A stretch of 64,000 bases of DNA from Polynucleobacter sp. es-EL-1. Lineage in GTDB: Bacteria; Pseudomonadota; Gammaproteobacteria; Burkholderiales; Burkholderiaceae. The translations under genes and the position numbers were made by a program. Under the pieces are notes generated by a model. The model saw only the letters and a list, made by a program, of their open reading frames with translations, was not told the origin of the DNA and did not search any database. Below, one piece after another: positions 24,513 to 32,920 of this stretch (position 1 is its first letter; each line of letters starts with the position of its first letter). The stretch is from NCBI RefSeq assembly GCF_018687975.1, contig NZ_CP061310.1, positions 496,001 to 560,000 of the forward strand, read 5' to 3'.

Positions 24513-26327
24513 ATGAACAAAACAAGCAAGATTGTCTTTGGCGTATTGGGTGGCCTTGTCCTTTTAGGTGGCATCGGCGCCTGGTATGCATCTACGGCTA
24601 TTAATCCTGCTCAACTGGCGAAGTTGCTCTCTTCATCGGTGAGATCTGCCACGGGCCGTGAGCTTAAGATCGAGGGCCCAATTTCATTAAGCGTATTTCC
24701 AAAAATTGCTGTGAAAGCAGAGCGTATAAGCTTAAGTAATGCCTCTTGGGCGCAAGCCCCAGAAATGCTCACACTGAAATATATTGAGCTTGATATCAAA
24801 ACGCTGCCACTACTAAGTGGTCGTGTAGAAATTGACAGCATTGGCTTAAGTGGTGTCCATGCCTATCTACAAACTAACGCTGCTGGAAAATCTAATTGGG
24901 AGCTGGGGGATGGCCCGTCTGTTGCTGTCACTCCCACTTCTGACAAAGGGGCGGTAGAGGCTTCAGGCGATAGTAGTTTTATTGATATTGAGAAACTTGC
25001 GCTATCTGACGCACAGATTGAATATCGTGATGCGCTCGGTCAAGAATCTCAGTATCAGGTCCGTAATCTCTCTTTTGGGAGGAATGGCGACAAAACAATG
25101 CTAGCCTTTAATGGAGTCTATCGAGATCTGGCTATTGAGCTTACCGGGAAGACGGGTTTAGTCTCAGGGCTATTAAAACAGTGGGATAGTTCTGCGGTAC
25201 ATTTTCCAGTTGATCTGAATCTTGTTATTAATAAGAAGACCTTAATCATTAAAGGTGCCGTGAAAAAGGATCCCAAGGCGGATGCTGTTCTTGATATTGC
25301 ACTGACATCAAAGACCTTTGATTGGCTTTCATTGGGCGCCAAATCATCTAAAAGTGCATCTACTAATTCGGCTGCAGTGACCCCTGCCGAAAAGGGGGTC
25401 ACTCGTACTGCATCACCATACCTTTTTAGTAGTGATGTCTTGCCTTTGAATAGCCTTCCCAAAATGCAAGGTAAGGTGAGTATTGATATTGCCCAACTGG
25501 GACTCCCCGGGCGAAAACCAATTGAAAATCTTAAAGCAGGCGTGCTGCTGCAAGGAAATACGATTGATATTCCTCGGCTTACTTTTCAGGTAGGTAAAGG
25601 AACTGCAGATTTGCGGATAAAAATGTCAAAGCTTGATAGTGTTGCCCCCGCAATCGATCTAAAGGGTGTGACAAAAGAATTCACTCTGGAGAGCTTGCTC
25701 GCAAGGTTGGATCCCAGCTCTAAGGTCATTGGTGGCAATATGAAGCTGGCATTAGATATGCAGCTGAGTGGAAATAGTTTGCATCAAATGGCCGCCAATT
25801 CCACCGGGAAGATTCAAATTAGCATTGAGCAGGCAAGAATGGGGACGAATTTTTTGAATGATGCGGGAGATTTTGTCATTACCGTGCTCGACTCCATGAA
25901 TCCATTGCGTAAGAAATCAAGTGAAACAGTTTTAGAGTGTGCTGTCGCTTATCTTCCGATTAATAATGGTCAAGTGAACATTGCCAATAGTGTTGGTATG
26001 GAGACAGATCGTTTAAATGTTGTTTTAGCCGGTTCTATTAATTTAAAAAATGAGGCAGTCAATCTGACCATTGATCCAAAAGAGAAATCAGGGCTCACCA
26101 CTGGATTGGATTTAGCGGGTTTAGTAAAAGTCGGTGGGACACTATCCAATCCGAAGGCAATGATTAATCAAGCCGGAGTAGTCAATAGCGCCGTTTCTAT
26201 CGGCCTGGGATTTTTAACGGGAGGTGCAAGCTTGCTTGCTGAGAATGCTCGCTCGCTCACTTCCAAAGGCCACCCTTGCCGTGATGCGCTGCACCCCTGG
26301 TCTGATATTTACCCAGGGGCAAACTGA
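24513..26327 (+). CDS. asmA: AsmA-family protein
   Basis: A 604-residue envelope protein with one N-terminal membrane anchor (about 7-28) and a long beta-rich periplasmic part. The N-terminal AsmA segment is clear: LSSSVRSATGRELKIEGPISLSVFPKIAVKAERISLSNASW. The C-terminal AsmA_2-like segment (TGKIQISIEQARMG... to GGTLSNPKAMINQAG) is also clear. AsmA-like proteins are thought to carry phospholipids between membranes or influence outer-membrane assembly. It ends 3 bases from a convergent gene. Confidence 0.88.
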   Translation: MNKTSKIVFGVLGGLVLLGGIGAWYASTAINPAQLAKLLSSSVRSATGRELKIEGPISLSVFPKIAVKAERISLSNASWAQAPEMLTLKYIELDIKTLPLLSGRVEIDSIGLSGVHAYLQTNAAGKSNWELGDGPSVAVTPTSDKGAVEASGDSSFIDIEKLALSDAQIEYRDALGQESQYQVRNLSFGRNGDKTMLAFNGVYRDLAIELTGKTGLVSGLLKQWDSSAVHFPVDLNLVINKKTLIIKGAVKKDPKADAVLDIALTSKTFDWLSLGAKSSKSASTNSAAVTPAEKGVTRTASPYLFSSDVLPLNSLPKMQGKVSIDIAQLGLPGRKPIENLKAGVLLQGNTIDIPRLTFQVGKGTADLRIKMSKLDSVAPAIDLKGVTKEFTLESLLARLDPSSKVIGGNMKLALDMQLSGNSLHQMAANSTGKIQISIEQARMGTNFLNDAGDFVITVLDSMNPLRKKSSETVLECAVAYLPINNGQVNIANSVGMETDRLNVVLAGSINLKNEAVNLTIDPKEKSGLTTGLDLAGLVKVGGTLSNPKAMINQAGVVNSAVSIGLGFLTGGASLLAENARSLTSKGHPCRDALHPWSDIYPGAN

Positions 26328-26330
26328 GGC

Positions 26331-26678
26331 TTAAAACAGTATTCCGCTAATAAATAAGCTGAATAAAGAAATAAAGATACTGGCGAAGAAGGCTGTCCAA
26401 AAACTGGAAATCGTAAAGCCACTTACCAGGGCGGAGACCAGCATCAACACTAAGGCATTCACTACCAGCAGGAACAGTCCCATGGTCAGCACGGTTAGCG
26501 GTAGAGTAAATAGGATTAATAGAGGCTTTACTACTGCATTAGCAAAACCTAGTAGCAGGGCAGCAATTAGAAGAGAGCCGCCATCAGCAAAGCGTAAGCC
26601 ACTAAAAAGATAGCTGGCAACCCAGAGTGATAGTGAGGTTAAGGCCCACTGAACTAAAAACGGCGTTAAGTTACCCAT
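26331..26678 (-). CDS. Phage-holin superfamily IV (DUF360/YvlD-type) membrane protein
   Basis: A 115-residue protein with four closely packed membrane segments. The family pattern GLRFADGGSLLIAALLLGFANAVVKPLLILFTLPLTVLT is present. These proteins are common chromosomal membrane proteins, not functional phage holins as far as is known. No phage genes are nearby. Start ATG 26678. Confidence 0.82.
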   Translation of the reverse strand: MGNLTPFLVQWALTSLSLWVASYLFSGLRFADGGSLLIAALLLGFANAVVKPLLILFTLPLTVLTMGLFLLVVNALVLMLVSALVSGFTISSFWTAFFASIFISLFSLFISGILF

Positions 26679-26746
26679 TTCGTTCTTCTTTCCATAGAGT
26701 TTTTATTAACTAACTGCATTTATAAAGTCTGATCTTATCAGGAATG

Positions 26747-27052
26747 CTATGCAGCAATTTTTTGCTTTCTTACTTTATTGGGCTTAAATTGTATTTGTAT
26801 TTGCATATTGGTCGCTTCGGCAAATTTGGCTAGTGTTCTGATTGAGGGTAGGGAGGAGCCACTTTCAAGTCTGGCTATGGCTGATTGAGATGTCCCCATT
26901 AATGCTGCTAAGTGTTCTTGAGATAAACCGCTCTTCATGCGTGCTTCAATCACTTCCTTGGCGATATCAAATTCAATCTTAGATTCTTCATAAGCTTTTT
27001 TGTATTCTGGATTTTTAATCCATTGCTTATGTAATTGGGAAATTTTAGTCAT
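26747..27052 (-). CDS. higA: HigA-type antitoxin (Xre HTH)
   Basis: A 101-residue protein. The helix-turn-helix (about 42-95) reads RMKSGLSQEHLAALMGTSQSAIARLESGSSLPSIRTLAKFAEATN. It is encoded directly after the toxin with an ATGA overlap. This toxin-first order is the HigBA pattern. It should neutralise HigB and repress the operon through the palindromes at 27390-27426. A basic tail, KPNKVRKQK, ends it. Confidence 0.88.
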   Translation of the reverse strand: MTKISQLHKQWIKNPEYKKAYEESKIEFDIAKEVIEARMKSGLSQEHLAALMGTSQSAIARLESGSSLPSIRTLAKFAEATNMQIQIQFKPNKVRKQKIAA

Positions 27053-27381
27053 AGTAAGTTGGCCCATTTTGCTCTTTTCTCGGCTATCTCGAGAGCATGA
27101 GTTGGAGTCTTTTGTGTTTTCTTAATGAATACATGTAGAACAATCAATCTTTTTCCACTTGAGTAAATATAAATTCCCCTAGCAATTCCATCCCTACCAG
27201 ATGCCCTAATTTCCCAAAAACCTTTCCCTAGGGATCTAATATGAGGCATTCCAACATTTTTGGGCCCAAATTGCTCAATCAGCAAAGAGACCCTAATAAA
27301 GCGACTTTTAATATCGACAGGTAAGGCGTTTAATTCATCATCAACATCGATATTGAGGGTTTGAACTATCCATTTAGTCAT
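27049..27381 (-). CDS. higB: HigB/Gp49-like toxin (RelE superfamily)
   Basis: A 110-residue protein of the phage-derived Gp49-like/HigB (DUF891) family. Segments LIEQFGPKNVGMPHIRSLGKGFWEIRASGRDGIARGIYI and LHVFIKKTQKTPTHALEIAEKRA are diagnostic, including the basic residues used for mRNA cleavage. ATG 27381 is chosen over a TTG two codons upstream. The start lies 9 bases from an 18-bp palindrome. It is the first gene of the higBA operon. Confidence 0.88.
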   Translation of the reverse strand: MTKWIVQTLNIDVDDELNALPVDIKSRFIRVSLLIEQFGPKNVGMPHIRSLGKGFWEIRASGRDGIARGIYIYSSGKRLIVLHVFIKKTQKTPTHALEIAEKRAKWANLL

Positions 27382-27389
27382 TCCCAAAT

Positions 27390-27426
27390 TATATCAATAT
27401 TGATATATGTCAAAAATGATATATCA
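27390..27426. promoter_or_regulatory. Twin palindromic operators of higBA
   Basis: TATATCAATATTGATATA (27390-27407) is a perfect 18-bp palindrome. TGATATATCA (27417-27426) is a perfect 10-bp palindrome. Both share the TGATAT half-site and lie immediately upstream of higB. This is typical of autoregulated toxin-antitoxin operons. Confidence 0.75.
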
Positions 27427-27449
27427 AGAAACCTCAGGGATCAAGAGGT

Positions 27450-27653
27450 TTAATAATGTGGCGGAATCTCATCCTTTAAATTACGAGCACCCGATTGATC
27501 ACTGCTTCCAGCCTGCTCTTTAATCGATTTGAGTTCTCGATACAGAAATTCAATTTGCTGTTGTTGCTTATAGACGGTCTGATTGAGTTGCTCTATGAGG
27601 TCTTCCGTAAAGCTGATCTTAATTTCTAGGTTGGTAATACGATCTTCAGTCAT
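27450..27653 (-). CDS. slyX: SlyX family protein
   Basis: A 67-residue coiled-coil protein. The family pattern is clear: DRITNLEIKISFTEDLIEQLNQTVYKQQQQIEFLYRELKSI and the C-terminal DEIPPHY. The function of SlyX is not established. It lies 13 bases downstream of the DUF1653-like gene on the same strand, so the two are probably cotranscribed. Confidence 0.9.
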   Translation of the reverse strand: MTEDRITNLEIKISFTEDLIEQLNQTVYKQQQQIEFLYRELKSIKEQAGSSDQSGARNLKDEIPPHY

Positions 27654-27666
27654 GGCAAATTCCTCA

Positions 27667-27891
27667 TTATTGTTTATCGACTAATTCAAATCGACCATCT
27701 TCCATCTCCGCTTTTGGTCTAATCCAAAAGTCATGGGTTTGCATTGATTCATAGACGTAGGACGGCTCTAATGTGGCCTCTATATTGGCCAGTAAGACAA
27801 TCTTATAAAGGCCACCAGTTTTGAGATGTTTTAGTTTGCTGCCAGGCTTAAAGAGACCATCATCGGCATCTGCCATCTTCTGTTTGCTCAT
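27667..27891 (-). CDS. DUF1653-like small protein
   Basis: A 74-residue protein. The central pattern KHLKTGGLYKIVLLANIEATLEPSYVYES...FWIRPKAEMEDGRFELV matches the DUF1653 layout (GxYxHxKG, HTETLE, VVYR, WVRP). Several hallmark residues differ, so the match is partial. No function is known. It is immediately upstream of slyX. Confidence 0.7.
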   Translation of the reverse strand: MSKQKMADADDGLFKPGSKLKHLKTGGLYKIVLLANIEATLEPSYVYESMQTHDFWIRPKAEMEDGRFELVDKQ

Positions 27892-27974
27892 GATAAATAC
27901 AGGCTTCCTCGGTATGATCTATAAATGACAAATTTCGTCCCATACTCCATTCTAGATATAACTTTGAATTAAGC

Positions 27975-28391
27975 TTAGATTTTGAAGCTATCGTAGTTTG
28001 CCGTAATCAAAATATTCTCTTTTGCAGTACGACTTGCAAGCTTCAATAGTGCATTGTCTTTGCTAATCAGAATGGCCGGCTTGAGCTGAAAAGCTAAGTC
28101 CAAAAATATTTGATCATCAGCATCAGCGCATGTCCAGGGGGCTTGTGGCAGGCTCGAGTCATCTTGAAGTTGGCTTAATGACTGCCATTGCTCTAGGATC
28201 TTATTTTGCTGCTGTGGCTCTAATCCAAAGAGAGGCCGGGCGATGATGTCAGTAAGTTCCGCTATCGTTTTTTGACTGGCAAACACCGCAATCCGTCGAT
28301 CAATTATTGCCTGCTTTAAACCTTGTGTTTTTATATCCTGAAACACAAAAATATCAAGCAGGATATTGGTATCTAAGATCAGCCGCCTCAT
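27975..28391 (-). CDS. PIN-domain protein (putative toxin component)
   Basis: A 138-residue PIN-family ribonuclease-like protein. The N-terminal acidic motif LILDTNILLDIF, the central TIAELTDI glutamate and the acidic cluster CADADDQIFLDLA fit the metal-binding site. The closing ILISKDNALLKL is typical of the PIN_3 group often labelled as a toxin component. No Phd/AbrB-type antitoxin is adjacent. It instead overlaps yaeQ by ATGA, starting at 28391. It may be a solitary PIN nuclease or work with YaeQ. Confidence 0.82.
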   Translation of the reverse strand: MRRLILDTNILLDIFVFQDIKTQGLKQAIIDRRIAVFASQKTIAELTDIIARPLFGLEPQQQNKILEQWQSLSQLQDDSSLPQAPWTCADADDQIFLDLAFQLKPAILISKDNALLKLASRTAKENILITANYDSFKI

Positions 28392-28936
28392 GACTGCTTG
28401 TCGCGCCAAATCTCTGGAGTGATCGTAACTTGACCCATGTCTGATGAGACGTAAGCTTCTCCATCTTGAATATTGACATGAAGCACCATGCTGCGCTCAA
28501 CAAGCTTATTGAGTTCTTTAGCTTGCTCAGCCGGAATGGATATGATTTGCAGGTTGCGGGCGCGGTTGAGCTTATTGGCAATGCCATCCCACCAAATTTT
28601 GCTGGTTTGCCCACCATAGCAATAGACGATCACTTGATCTGAGCGGCCGCAGGCTTTCAGGATGCGACGCTCATCTGGCTGACCGATTTCTATCCACACC
28701 TTAATAGCATCGGTGAGATCTTTGACCCAAAGATCGGGTTCATCGGTTTCACTGAGACCCTTGGTAAATACTAAGTCTTCTTGGGCTTGTAGGGCAAAAG
28801 CAATGATACGGACCATCATCCGCTCCTCGGTTTCTGAGGGGTGCTTGGCAATGGTGAGGGAGTGACTGCCGTAATAGTGGCGGTCAGAGTCTGCGACGTG
28901 AAGGTCGGCTTTGTGAATAGTTGCGCGTAGGGCCAT
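28388..28936 (-). CDS. yaeQ: YaeQ family protein
   Basis: A 182-residue protein of the YaeQ family, whose fold is PD-(D/E)XK nuclease-like. Typical segments are MALRATIHKADLHVADSDRHYY, HPSETEERMMVRIIAFAL, LSETDEPDLWVKDLTDAIKVWIEIGQPDERR and VYCYGG. The nuclease-like residues E(TDEPD)...WIEIGQPD are kept. The biological role is unproven. Translation is coupled to the following PIN gene. Confidence 0.93.
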   Translation of the reverse strand: MALRATIHKADLHVADSDRHYYGSHSLTIAKHPSETEERMMVRIIAFALQAQEDLVFTKGLSETDEPDLWVKDLTDAIKVWIEIGQPDERRILKACGRSDQVIVYCYGGQTSKIWWDGIANKLNRARNLQIISIPAEQAKELNKLVERSMVLHVNIQDGEAYVSSDMGQVTITPEIWRDKQS

Positions 28937-29036
28937 GCGGCATTATCGCCTCTATTCAGGCTTTGCTGAGGATCTGGCAGCTTGTACCAGTATTATTTGA
29001 GAAAATGCCTTTATAGACTGTGTATCGTAGAGTCCC

Positions 29037-30644
29037 ATGATCCGTATTACTGAACTTCGTTTGCCTATTAGCCACCCTCCTGAGGCGCTGGAAGAGGCGA
29101 TTTTGAAGCGCTTGCAGATCAAGCCTGCTGACCTGCTTCGCACCGAGGTCTTTAAACGCAGTTATGACGCCAGAAAAAATGTTGCCCTTGCCTTTATCTA
29201 CACTGTAGATCTGAGTATTAAAGATGAAGAAAAAGTCTTAAAGCAGTTTTCAAACGATGTGCATATTCGGCCATCACCTGATACTAGCTATCACTTTGTA
29301 GCCAATGCCTCCCAATTAAAGACCCAAGCATTTGAGCGTCCAGTAGTGATCGGTTTTGGTCCTTGTGGAATTTTTGCAGCACTTCTTTTGGCGCAAATGG
29401 GTTTTAAGCCCATCGTTCTTGAACGTGGCAAACCGGTGCGAGAACGCACCCAAGATACCTGGGGTTTATGGCGCAAGAATGTCTTAAACCCGGAATCGAA
29501 CGTTCAGTTTGGTGAGGGTGGGGCTGGAACGTTTTCAGATGGCAAGCTTTACAGTCAAATTAAGGATCCCAAGTTTTATGGACGCAAAGTCATTAGCGAG
29601 TTCATCAAAGCGGGTGCTCCAGAAGAAATTCGGTATGTCGCTAAACCCCACATTGGTACTTTCCGCTTAGTGGGTGTAGTAGAAAAAATGCGCCAAGAAA
29701 TTATTCGTCTGGGTGGAGAGATTCGATTTACTCAAAAAGTCATTGGTTTTGATATTGCAGATGAGCAAATTAAAGCGGTCAAAATTGAAGGCCACCCCGA
29801 CTTGCCAGCCAATCATGTGATTCTGGCCCTGGGTCATAGTGCCCGCGATACCTTTAAAGCCTTGCATGAAGCGGGTGTGTATATGGAAGCTAAGCCATTT
29901 TCGGTAGGGTTTCGGATTGAGCATCCACAATCACTAATTGACAGGGCTCGTTTGGGTCCGCATGCAGGCAATGAATTAATTGGCGCTGCGGATTACAAAT
30001 TAGTACATCATGCTAAAAATGGACGCGCTGTCTACAGCTTTTGTATGTGTCCGGGCGGCACTGTGGTGGCGGCAACTTCAGAGCCTAATCGCGTGGTGAC
30101 CAACGGTATGAGTCAATACTCGCGCAATGAGCGCAATGCGAATGCGGGAATTGTTGTTGGTATTACTCCAGAAGACTATCCTGGTGGACCGCTAGCCGGC
30201 ATTGATTTTCAGCGTGCCTTGGAGTCTAAGGCGTATGAACTCGGGGGCTCTACTTACGAAGCGCCAGGTCAATTGGTCGGTGATTTTTTAGCCGGCAAAG
30301 CCTCAACTGAATTTGGAACCGTTTTGCCATCTTATAAGCCAGGTGTTCACTTGACAGATTTGGCTGAGAGCTTACCAGCATATGCAATTGAAGCAATACG
30401 TGAAGCAATCCCAGAGTTTGAGAAGCAAATCAAAGGCTTCTCAATGAAGGATGCAGTGCTTACAGGTGTAGAGACTCGTACCTCATCTCCTTTGCGCATC
30501 AGCAGGGGGCCTAACTTTCAGAGCATTAATATCAAAGGTCTTTACCCAGCTGGCGAGGGAGCGGGTTACGCTGGGGGAATCTTGTCTGCTGGTGTTGATG
30601 GTATTAAAGTGGCAGAAGCAGTGGCCCTCGATTATCTTTCTTAA
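29037..30644 (+). CDS. Uncharacterised FAD-dependent dehydrogenase (COG2509-like)
   Basis: A 535-residue flavoprotein. The N-terminal ~85 residues form a basic domain (MIRITELRLPISHPPEALEEAILKRL...). The Rossmann FAD motif follows at about 102-117 (VIGFGPCGIFAALLLAQMG). Then come EGGAGTFSDGKLYS and the C-terminal FAD motif GLYPAGEGAGYAGGILSAGVDGIKVAEA. This matches the widely conserved but uncharacterised COG2509 dehydrogenases. hemN begins only 15 bases later, so the two are likely one transcript. Confidence 0.88.
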   Translation: MIRITELRLPISHPPEALEEAILKRLQIKPADLLRTEVFKRSYDARKNVALAFIYTVDLSIKDEEKVLKQFSNDVHIRPSPDTSYHFVANASQLKTQAFERPVVIGFGPCGIFAALLLAQMGFKPIVLERGKPVRERTQDTWGLWRKNVLNPESNVQFGEGGAGTFSDGKLYSQIKDPKFYGRKVISEFIKAGAPEEIRYVAKPHIGTFRLVGVVEKMRQEIIRLGGEIRFTQKVIGFDIADEQIKAVKIEGHPDLPANHVILALGHSARDTFKALHEAGVYMEAKPFSVGFRIEHPQSLIDRARLGPHAGNELIGAADYKLVHHAKNGRAVYSFCMCPGGTVVAATSEPNRVVTNGMSQYSRNERNANAGIVVGITPEDYPGGPLAGIDFQRALESKAYELGGSTYEAPGQLVGDFLAGKASTEFGTVLPSYKPGVHLTDLAESLPAYAIEAIREAIPEFEKQIKGFSMKDAVLTGVETRTSSPLRISRGPNFQSINIKGLYPAGEGAGYAGGILSAGVDGIKVAEAVALDYLS

Positions 30645-30659
30645 GAATTTGAATTTTTC

Positions 30660-32075
30660 ATGAACTCTGAAGTGATGGCATCTTCCCAAGCTGAAAAAGA
30701 AGTTCTTTTTCATCCAGAGCTGTTGCAAAAATTTGATATCAATGGTCCCCGTTACACCTCTTACCCAAGTGCTGATCGCTTTCATGGTGAATTTAATGAG
30801 CTCGATTATTTGGGGGCGCTCAAGCGCTTAGCCAAAGCTAGCGAACCAGTTTCACTTTATTTTCACCTACCGTTCTGCCCTAATATTTGCTACTACTGTG
30901 GCTGCAACAAAATTATTACCAAAGATCATGGTCGTAGCGCTAAGTACATTAAGTATCTCGCAAAAGAGATGATGATGGTATGCGCGGCAATGGGCGTTCA
31001 AGGAAAGATTCCCGTCACGCAGTTGCATTGGGGTGGTGGTACACCCACTTTTCTATCTCACGAAGAGATGACCGAGTTAATGCACCATACTCGAGAGCAT
31101 TTTGATCTATTGCCAGGCGGAGAGTACTCAATCGAGATTGATCCTCGCAGAGTTACAGAAGAAGACATTGCGCTATTAGCGGATCTTGGCTTTAATCGCA
31201 TTAGCCTGGGTGTACAGGATTTCAATTTAGCGGTCCAAGAAGCGGTGCATCGTGTGCAGACGATTGAAGAAACTCAAGCGGTAATTGATTGGTCAAGAAA
31301 GTATGGCTTTAAATCCAGAAGCGTAGATTTGATCTACGGCTTACCAAAGCAAACTCCGGAGACTTTTAAAGAGACGGTAGATGCGGTTCTCAATATGAGC
31401 CCTGATCGTCTATCGGTATACAACTATGCCCATCTGCCCCATATCTTTAAGCCTCAGCGCAGGATTTCAGAAGCAGACTTGCCTTGCGCAGCCGATAAGC
31501 TGGATATTTTGTCCAATACGATAGAGCGATTGGGTGAAGCGGGGTATGTATTTATCGGCATGGATCACTTCGCTAAACCCGATGATGAATTAGCCATAGC
31601 TCAGAAAGAAGGCAAGCTCCACCGAAATTTTCAGGGTTACTCCACCCAGGCTGAGTGCGATCTCTTGGCATTTGGTATTTCATCGATAGGCAAGGTAGAT
31701 GACTGTTACTCGCAGAATGTTCGCACTTTAGATGAATACTATGCCGCGATAGATCATGGGCATTTACCTACACTGAGGGGCCTGCAGCTAGATCAAGATG
31801 ATTTACTGCGCCGGGAGTTAATCGGAGAGCTCATGTGCCAATTTGCCTTAGATACTGAACGGTTTGGTCAGTCTCATCAAATTGATTTTGCCAGTTATTT
31901 CAAGACTGAAATCGAAGAGCTTAAGGCTCTTGAAGAGGCGGGATTGCTCGAGTGGGATGACGCAACAATGTTAGTTCCTATAAAAGGTCGTTTACTTGCA
32001 AGACGGGTTGCCATGACCTTTGATCGTCACCTCAGAGAGTCTCAAGCTAAAGGCACTTACTCTAAAGTTTTGTAA
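30660..32075 (+). CDS. hemN: Oxygen-independent coproporphyrinogen III oxidase
   Basis: A 471-residue radical SAM enzyme converting coproporphyrinogen III to protoporphyrinogen IX without oxygen. The iron-sulfur motif is CPNICYYCGC (CxxxCxxCxC), preceded by YFHLPF. The N-terminal PRYTSYPSADRF and the segments LHWGGGTPTFL and YNYAHLPHIFKPQRRI are those of true HemN rather than HemW. It supports haem supply at low oxygen. It sits 15 bases after the flavoprotein gene. Confidence 0.96.
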   Translation: MNSEVMASSQAEKEVLFHPELLQKFDINGPRYTSYPSADRFHGEFNELDYLGALKRLAKASEPVSLYFHLPFCPNICYYCGCNKIITKDHGRSAKYIKYLAKEMMMVCAAMGVQGKIPVTQLHWGGGTPTFLSHEEMTELMHHTREHFDLLPGGEYSIEIDPRRVTEEDIALLADLGFNRISLGVQDFNLAVQEAVHRVQTIEETQAVIDWSRKYGFKSRSVDLIYGLPKQTPETFKETVDAVLNMSPDRLSVYNYAHLPHIFKPQRRISEADLPCAADKLDILSNTIERLGEAGYVFIGMDHFAKPDDELAIAQKEGKLHRNFQGYSTQAECDLLAFGISSIGKVDDCYSQNVRTLDEYYAAIDHGHLPTLRGLQLDQDDLLRRELIGELMCQFALDTERFGQSHQIDFASYFKTEIEELKALEEAGLLEWDDATMLVPIKGRLLARRVAMTFDRHLRESQAKGTYSKVL

Positions 32076-32100
32076 ATCGAGTGACAAAAACGGGGTCAAT

Positions 32101-32114
32101 TTGATCCAGATCAA
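32101..32114. promoter_or_regulatory. Perfect FNR/ANR box 1 upstream of ompW
   Basis: TTGAT-CCAG-ATCAA is an exact match to the FNR consensus. It lies 26 bases after the hemN stop and 149 bases before the ompW start. It is the distal of two perfect boxes, 72 bases apart centre to centre. Confidence 0.75.
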
Positions 32115-32172
32115 AAACTCAACAAAATCCTGTTGCTTTTAAACCAATAAAAAAATTGCGCTACCTTGGCGT

Positions 32173-32186
32173 TTGATTTGAATCAA
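32173..32186. promoter_or_regulatory. Perfect FNR/ANR box 2 upstream of ompW
   Basis: TTGAT-TTGA-ATCAA is a second exact FNR consensus match, centred about 70 bases before the ompW ATG. That spacing would suit activation of a promoter starting about 30 bases upstream of the ATG. Confidence 0.78.
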
Positions 32187-32249
32187 AATGCCGACCCGAT
32201 ATCAATTTGAAAATAGACCCACCAAATTGATAAGAAAAGGGAAAACATC

Positions 32250-32867
32250 ATGCGTATTAAATCTCTCGTAGCTGCAATGGCAGCAGTAGCTTCATTGGCT
32301 CCGGTAGCCGCTCAAGCACAATCCTCAAGTGAAAATCCATGGATGGTTCGTGCTCGTGCCGTGTATACCGATTGGCAAAATGGTCAAGCAAACGGACTAA
32401 ATGCTTACAACATTACCGCACAAAAAGAGTGGATTCCTGAGGTTGATATTTCCTATTTCTTTACCAAAAATATTGCTACAGAGTTGGTTTTAACTTACCC
32501 ACAAAATGTCAATATTAATGTTGGTGGAAATAAACAGGGCACTATCAAAGCGCTTCCACCATCCCTAGTATTACAATACCACTTCACTGATTTTGGTGCT
32601 TTTAAGCCCTATGTTGGCGCGGGTGTGAACTACACAATATTTAGCGATCGAAATAACATTCTGGGTGGTGCGGCCTCCGTGAGTAGCTCAAGTTTTGGCG
32701 CAGTTGGACAAATCGGTATGGACTATATGTTTGATAAAAACTGGGGCCTGAACTTAGATGTTAAGTACATCACAATGAGTACTGATGTTTCTCTCAATGG
32801 CGCAAATATCGGTAAGCTAAATTTGAATCCATGGACGCCTGCCGTTGGTGTGACATACAAGTTCTAA
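32250..32867 (+). CDS. ompW: OmpW family outer-membrane protein
   Basis: A 205-residue eight-stranded beta-barrel. The signal peptide (about 1-24) ends AQAQ. Family features include NPWMVRARAVYT, YFFTKNIATELVLTYP, PPSLVLQYHFTDFGAFKPYVGAGVNYT and the C-terminal YKF, whose last Phe is the barrel-assembly signal. OmpW-type porins pass small hydrophobic compounds. E. coli ompW is known to respond to FNR, and here two exact FNR boxes precede the gene. AAGGGAAAA precedes the ATG. Confidence 0.95.
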   Translation: MRIKSLVAAMAAVASLAPVAAQAQSSSENPWMVRARAVYTDWQNGQANGLNAYNITAQKEWIPEVDISYFFTKNIATELVLTYPQNVNINVGGNKQGTIKALPPSLVLQYHFTDFGAFKPYVGAGVNYTIFSDRNNILGGAASVSSSSFGAVGQIGMDYMFDKNWGLNLDVKYITMSTDVSLNGANIGKLNLNPWTPAVGVTYKF

Positions 32868-32891
32868 GAATTTAGTTCTTAGTTCTTGATA

Positions 32892-32919
32892 TAGAGCCCC
32901 TGAGGGGCTCTATTTTTTT
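32892..32919 (+). terminator. Strong terminator of ompW
   Basis: TAGAGCCCC and GGGGCTCTA form a perfect 9-bp stem with a TGA loop, followed by seven Ts. It lies 24 bases after the ompW stop and ends just before the convergent kinase gene. Confidence 0.95.
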
Positions 32920-32920
32920 G

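Noticed and set aside
26331..26678. Prophage signal from a holin-like protein
   Set aside because: The DUF360-type holin superfamily is a common chromosomal membrane protein, and no other phage genes are near.
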